60,000 nt of DNA from Adiantum capillus-veneris. Taxonomy: Eukaryota; Streptophyta; Polypodiopsida; Polypodiales; Pteridaceae. The stretch is from NCBI GenBank assembly GCA_014529385.2, contig CM043962.1, forward strand, positions 126,386,970 through 126,446,969, in the 5' to 3' direction. Within the stretch, counting starts at the first letter, position 1; each line of letters begins with the position of its first letter. The notes under the pieces are model-generated. The model was not told where the DNA came from. It worked only from the letters and a program-made list of their open reading frames with translations, and ran no database searches. Below, piece after piece: positions 55,425 to 60,000 of the stretch. Position numbers and translations under genes: made by a program.

Positions 55425-56264
55425 ATGGCACGCACAAAGAAAACAGCAAGAAAAGATCAACCTTTTTTTGCTCACCCTCACTCATCCGTCCAAGGTGCTC
55501 AAAAACCACCTTGGATACACGAACAAGAGCTCCTAGAAGAGATGTAGAGGGAATGGTAAGGTGAAGAGCAACAAGATGGACAACCTTCACGCAAGAAGAA
55601 ACGGGTAGTGACTTCAGACACAGAAATCGAGACGGACAACGAAGCACAAAGCCCACCATGGAGCGGACAGGAGATCCCAAGCAATCATCGAGTCCCGGTT
55701 GGGAAGACATTGCCACGTGGCTTCGGAGCTCTTCCGTCGGATCAGCCTAGACGTGATCATGGGTTACTAAATGAAGAGGATTTTGAGGATGTAGAAGACG
55801 AGCCAGTTGGAGCGCAGGGTGGAGTTGAAGAGCCAGTTGGAGCACATGGTAGCCTTAAAGATGCGCAAGCTCCTCCTCACAAGCCCTCTCGTAGAAAGAA
55901 AAAGTTTTTCAAGGTTCGCCCTCGCAAGGCCCATGTCCCAGATCCTACCATCCCTCAACAACGGGCTCCTGCTGTGAAGCGACGCATTCCAAATGCCTTG
56001 CAAGAGATTCGTCACTATCAAAAAACTTCAGACCTTCCCATCCGCAAGGCACCATTCACACGTTTGGTGAAAGAGATCATGCAAAGTTATCGAATGGTGT
56101 TTTGAGTTCAAGGTATCGCCGTAGAAGCTCTGCAAGAAGCGGCAGAATATCAACTAATTTCTCTTTTTGAAGACACTAACTTATGTGCTATTCATGCAAA
56201 ACGGGTGACAATAATGCCCAAGGATATAGCTCTTGCGCGTCGAATCAGAGGAGAGAGAGATTGA
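55425..56264 (+). pseudogene. Histone H3-fold variant with very long N-terminal tail, three premature stops
   Basis: An uninterrupted 280-codon frame apart from stops at codons 41 (TAG), 45 (TAA) and 227 (TGA); no intron, no frameshift. It starts MARTKKTARK, one residue from canonical H3. The tail of about 190 residues is acidic, Pro-rich and basic by turns (RKKKRVV; an EEPVGA repeat; SRRKKKFFKVRPRK). The histone fold runs from about residue 193: QEIRHYQKTSDLPIRKAPFT, then [40 protein letters not shown], ending IRGERD. The fold's second half is almost canonical H3. Loop 1 has the H3 length, not the longer loop usual in plant CENH3. Canonical H3 has a tail of about 40 residues, so this is a divergent variant, possibly CENH3-like. 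All three stops fit C-to-T changes. A processed copy is possible, but no poly-A tail is visible. Confidence 0.85.
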
Positions 56265-56387
56265 ATTTGACTTTTATGCAATTTTGGCAATGTAAAGATA
56301 TCTTTTTCAAATATAACGAGTCGTGGCTTTAGTGATTTCTTTTCCATTGAACTAAACATTTGTGTTTTAAGTGATATGAGTAAAACT

Positions 56388-56391
<4 letters not shown>
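56265..56391 (+). other. 3' flank of the histone-fold pseudogene
   Basis: AT-rich, with TGTAAAG and TGTGTTTTAAG as possible 3' UTR signals. No open frame. Confidence 0.35.

Positions 56392-56466
<75 letters not shown>
56392..56466. repeat. (GA)n microsatellite, about 37 units
   Basis: Uninterrupted GA repeat outside any recognised LTR. Confidence 0.98.
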
Positions 56467-56468
<2 letters not shown>

Positions 56469-56520
56469 TTGATAGAAGTTGATTACAAGAGCTGTCAACC
56501 GAGTGTGGTTGATTGAAAAA

Positions 56521-56734
56521 CCAAAAAAGCATAATATCAGTACATTTTTGTAAACCTAGCCTAGAGAAGGTAAAAAAAAGCTGTCTGGGGGCCTGCCCGC
56601 AGAGGCGCGCGAGAAGGCAAAAGTAACTGTTACTTTTGCCTTCTCGCGCGCCTCTGCGGCAAGCCCCCAGACAGCTTTTTTTAACCTTCTCTAGGCTAGG
56701 TTTACAAAAATGCACTGATATTATGCCTTTTTGG
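56521..56734. repeat. 214-bp near-perfect palindrome (fold-back element)
   Basis: Arms 56521-56627 and 56629-56734 are reverse complements around a single T at 56628, with only a few mismatches or one-base gaps (for example GGGGGCCTGCCCGCAGAGG against CCTCTGCGGCAAGCCCCC). The inner half is GC-rich and the outer half AT-rich. It is compact enough to be a fold-back or MITE-type element, or a hairpin RNA source. No clear target duplication. Confidence 0.9.
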
Positions 56735-57021
56735 TGTTATTTATATGAAAAAAAAACTCTTGATTTTGGTTCAAAGAATTGCACAATCATATCACAATAT
56801 AGAACCAATTACCTACTGTCTATCGTACCATAAACTCAATACATAATTTCACAGTTAAAATCAAGTCCCATTCGAAATTTGAAATAGCAAAGTACAAAGA
56901 TGTGATATATCCCATTACAAATTTGAAACAGTTAATTACAAGATATATGAAGCTATTGAGTGCTTGAGCCATCTAAGATATGGCGAGCAATGTTTTCTCT
57001 TCGCTCTTGGGCGCAGGGAAG
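56735..57021. other. Intergenic stretch
   Basis: AT-rich sequence between the palindrome and the stop codon of the minus-strand gene. It probably includes that gene's 3' UTR. 'cccattcgaaatttgaaa' and 'cccattacaaatttgaaaca' form a loose 51-bp repeat (about 56867 and 56911). Confidence 0.5.
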
Positions 57022-59839
57022 CTATTTGTGCAGCACATCCCAAGCAATTTGTTCCATATTGCTTAGACCTACAGCTTGGCTTAAGGCCACATTACAAAGC
57101 ACACGACCACGAATGTGTATCGCAAATGCAGCACTGGCCAGAGATTTATTTACAAGATAAATAACTTGGGAGGCTTGAGATATGGTTGACAGGCATAGGA
57201 TGCGGTTCATTGCTTTCATCATTGACACCCAAAATTGACCACAAGGAGTGTACTCCTTGTGGATTATCGCAAAGCCATCCTGGTGGAGCTTGCCAAGGTA
57301 ATGCGCAAGGGATGACTGCGATCCAAAAGCTTGGCGCCTACCATCTCCTCCTCGACCTGCATGCTCATCCAGCTCTACAACATTCTATAAAGAAATCAAT
57401 AGGTAAATAAGATTTCAGAATGCAACAATGAAAATTAACGTAATCACAAAACATAAATTAACTAATACCTCTTGTTTTTCATCGTCCTCGTCGTTTATGC
57501 CTTTGCTGTCAAGAGAAATAGATGAATTGAGAGCCATAGCGACACTCTCAAGCTCATCCATATGAACAGGCATAGGAGTGCGTTGGGATTCAAGCAATGC
57601 ACATGTAGCTACAAACTCATCCCCCGACACAGATGAGTGTGGTGCATCTGTCACGGCCACCATTTCCAACTCCACTGTATCTACCACACTCTCTCCAAGG
57701 GGTAGGAGGCTTTGATCCAGTGGATCGGAGGAGGGGTCAATGGCAGAGGACTCTACAGTGGCATAGAGGATGGACAGGCACTCATCCATGCGGATGTCAA
57801 AAGTTTTTTCAAGATCATGTAAAAAAAATTATTCCTCCCCATTTATGACAATTGGGGAGAGGTGTTCAAAAAAAACCTCCGGAGTTAATGTCTCCTCCGA
57901 CGCATCTACAGGCGGGCTTAAAGGATGCTTCTGCACTCTCATCACCCATGGATTTGGCGGCATCCATGACACCTCCTGGGTAGGTTAGGGCAAGAATATT
58001 GCCCTCTTTGCTTGCATCCCAGGGCGCTGTAATGGGCTCCTTTGTGTCCTTGACGACACCCCCAAGGCGCAAATGAGGCAAACTCACCTCAGATCTTTCA
58101 GGTTCCTTCGCAAGAAGAAACACAAAAGTCGCCAAGCGACTTAGAAACTGGGTGCCGACCTTATTCTTTATCAAACGTGAATCTTCAATGTACTGACCTG
58201 CCTCACCCTCAATTACACAAAATCGTTGAAGCCGCTGGGTGAAAGGCCGATCGCCTTTGTGTATGTAGCGAAGAAAATCGCATGGAATCCACAATTCCCC
58301 TTGTCCGACAATTGGTACAGCATACTTGTCGATGTAGATTTCAAAAAATTCCAAGATAGGTTGAAAAGATTGGATGTTTAGGTTTTAAAATAATGTGCAT
58401 TGCCAAAATTTGATACAACCATCTGTTTGAACTTACAATTGTGATATTATAAGAAATTTAAGTACAAAACATAACTACTCTAATGATAAAATTAGATTCT
58501 CTTCCGTCATCCGCACCTTTCAATTTGAATCGTGCTCTGCATGAGGCTACCAATCTAGCAAAAAAATAAGAAATAGCATACCCACCTTGGAGTGAGGAAT
58601 AATCCAAAGAACATAAAGATAACATAATTAAGAGAGAAAGATCATTCACCCTACGTCGTCCAATGCAAAATTTTGTAGCTTCTCCATGCTCTAAACCCAT
58701 TATCACTAAGTGCTCCCTCACATTGGCAAATGTCCAATGCTCATTCACTTGGACGGTCTCAACAGCAACACTCGACAATTTGATTGCAATATCAAATACC
58801 TCAATTGTAGCATCGGTGGATTGCAATGGAATCCATTCACCAAGCTTGCACATCCATCTTTCATAGAAGTACCGCATGTAAAGGGTGGAGCGCACCTTGA
58901 TGAAACGGATAGCAATGCCGAAAAACTTCCAACCTGACACCGAAAGCGATCTCCGTTGTGAAGTCCTTCAAGATACCCCCACTTCTCGCCAAGGATGGCT
59001 TCCAATGTATCGTAATGTAGATCTTTGCAAACATACAGAGTGTTTGTATGATGGAAAGGCAAAGATCCGAATATGCTAGCGAAGACATGAGTAGGACAAC
59101 ACCATCCAAGCCCAACGGAACGCGAGGCTTTTCCAAATTTTAATGATGCTCTCACATCAGCTACAATCCTGGCTTTCAAAGACATTACAGTAAATGCATC
59201 TGGCTTTGGCCACTCCATGCTATGCAAGGTTGTAGCCTCCAAAGGTTGTAGCTCTCCGTAGGCTTGCTCATCTGTAGGTACAATGTACTTGTGGGTGTAG
59301 AAGAACACCCTTTGCCGTGCAAGGTTTGATGAAGTTGTGTTGGAGAAGAGCATATCCCCAAGACTTGCATGCATGGCCGTAAATGTGCCTGAAAGGCACG
59401 AGAGCGGTTGCTCCTGATTCACATGGCTAGAAGGAAAAATATCTACATAGAAACAAAACAGTGCGTGAGATGTAAAAAGTCCAATTTTTTGTTACCACCA
59501 AAACCATTGAAGTGCAAGGGACATACAATTACAAGGAAAATCCCTTGGGTTGGTGATTCCTCGTAGACGCATGTGTCCAAACATGAAGACATGTTGAACG
59601 ATTGCCACCGTACCCTTGTCTCTTACTTTCTTGAAGCCTATTAGTCTTCCCTTCCAATGGAGATCAACGTTTGTTCTTTCACGAACAAGATGGGGACCGA
59701 TTGCGGAAGGTTGCATGGAGACCCACGCACCTTCTTGAAAAACCTGAGGTTCCCATTGCTGCTCCTCATTCTTCGAGTTGTGGAGAACCATACTTTGAAT
59801 GATGGGTTTGGGGCGTCTATTTTGACCATTGTTTGCCAT
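57022..59839 (-). CDS. Spliced protein gene of unknown function, probably damaged
   Basis: Five or so exons with GT-AG borders on the minus strand. Exon 1 is 59839 to about 59530 (MANNGQNRRPKPIIQSMV, then DLHWKGRLIGFKKVRDKG and HVFMFGHMRLRGI). Exon 2 is 59442 to about 58650 (GKASRSVGLGWCCPTHVFAS, DTLEAILGEKWGYLEGLHNG, then WKFFGIAIRFIKVRSTLY). Exon 3 is about 58554-58479. Exon 4 runs about 58370 to 57469 (EFFEIYIDKYAVPIVGQGEL, later MDECLSILYATVESSAIDPS). Exon 5 is 57384-57022 (VELDEHAGRGGDGRRQAFGS, LHQDGFAIIHKEYTPCGQFW, ending AWDVLHK). Frame breaks occur in exon 2 near 58945 and in exon 4 near a T8 run at about 57870, with an in-frame TAA at about 57837. I cannot tell lesions from missed introns there, and I find no clear acceptor before exon 4. 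No family recognised. Spliced structure and lack of TE motifs suggest a host gene. Confidence 0.6.
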
Positions 59840-59849
59840 GGATGCTTAA

Positions 59850-60000
59850 GTGGGAGCTTGAAATTGCAATGGAGAGCTTGGAAAAGGAGGAGGGAGACAG
59901 AGTTTAGAGAGAGAGTGGGAGCTTAAAGTTACAATGGAGAGCTTGAGGAAGGAGGAGGGAGACAAAGTTTAGAGAGAGAGAGTGGGAGCTTAAAGTTGCA
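59850..60000. repeat. 65-67-bp tandem repeat, continuing past the window end
   Basis: Units start at 59850, 59915 and 59982, sharing GTGGGAGCTT, CAATGGAGAGCTTG and GGAGGAGGGAGACA. It begins 11 bp upstream of the start codon of the minus-strand gene, so it may lie in its 5' UTR or promoter. Confidence 0.9.

Noticed and set aside
55425-56264. Calling the H3-fold pseudogene CENH3 outright
   Set aside because: Loop 1 has ordinary H3 length and the C-terminal half is near-canonical H3; the long tail alone does not decide it.
56960-57410. Plus-strand frames at 56960-57164 and 57186-57410
   Set aside because: Antisense to the last exon of the minus-strand gene, which has intron borders and a continuous frame.

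Overview
The window reads as nuclear DNA of a land plant with a large, repeat-rich genome. LTR retrotransposons of the Ty3/gypsy and Ty1/copia type fill about nine tenths of it. Most use a primer-binding site matching plant initiator-Met tRNA (TGGTATCAGAGC). Some LTRs carry plant telomere-box motifs (TTTAGGGTTT), and long (GA)n tracts are common. I see no rRNA, tRNA, organellar, bacterial or CRISPR sequence. I cannot name the species.

1-34.3 kb is a nested stack. An old, decayed plus-strand gypsy element (Gypsy A) runs from about 1.0 to 3.98 kb and resumes at 18.28-18.99 kb. It was split by a minus-strand chromovirus (Gypsy B, 3985-18275, perfect TSD aataa). Gypsy B's 5' LTR was in turn split by a young plus-strand Copia element (Copia C, 12323-17873, perfect TSD aggac). 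Copia C keeps a single open 1326-codon gag-pol frame. Next comes a minus-strand, protein-poor LTR element (H, about 18994-25165). It holds a deleted Copia derivative (I, 20648-24359, TSD aggag) that encodes gag, protease and a stump of RT/RNase H. From 26.8 to 34.2 kb lies a broken minus-strand gypsy of a different type (Gypsy J), split by a gag-only Copia-type element (K, 30119-33034).

34.3-55.2 kb is an array built around a non-autonomous LTR family (E). Its LTR of about 1.25 kb begins with the palindrome TGTCACGTGACA. Its internal region has no protease, RT or integrase but carries a roughly 500-codon reading frame of unknown type, found in three copies. Nested in or beside this array are a pol-less minus-strand element F1 (39294-42365, TSD ccaga), a solo LTR of the same family (F2, TSD tgcat), a solo LTR of family G (G1, TSD ggatg), and a chromovirus (G2, 44801-50878) whose 5' end is missing.

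55.2-60 kb is the only stretch with host-type genes. A complete but stop-bearing histone H3-fold gene with an unusually long tail lies at 55425-56264. A near-perfect 214-bp palindrome follows. A spliced minus-strand gene of unknown function (57022-59839), with probable lesions, comes next. The window ends inside a 65-67-bp tandem repeat.

The elements are related mainly by order of insertion. Only Copia C could still encode most of its own replication proteins, and its RNase H has a changed catalytic residue. Families E, F, H, I and K would depend on partners elsewhere for reverse transcription and integration.
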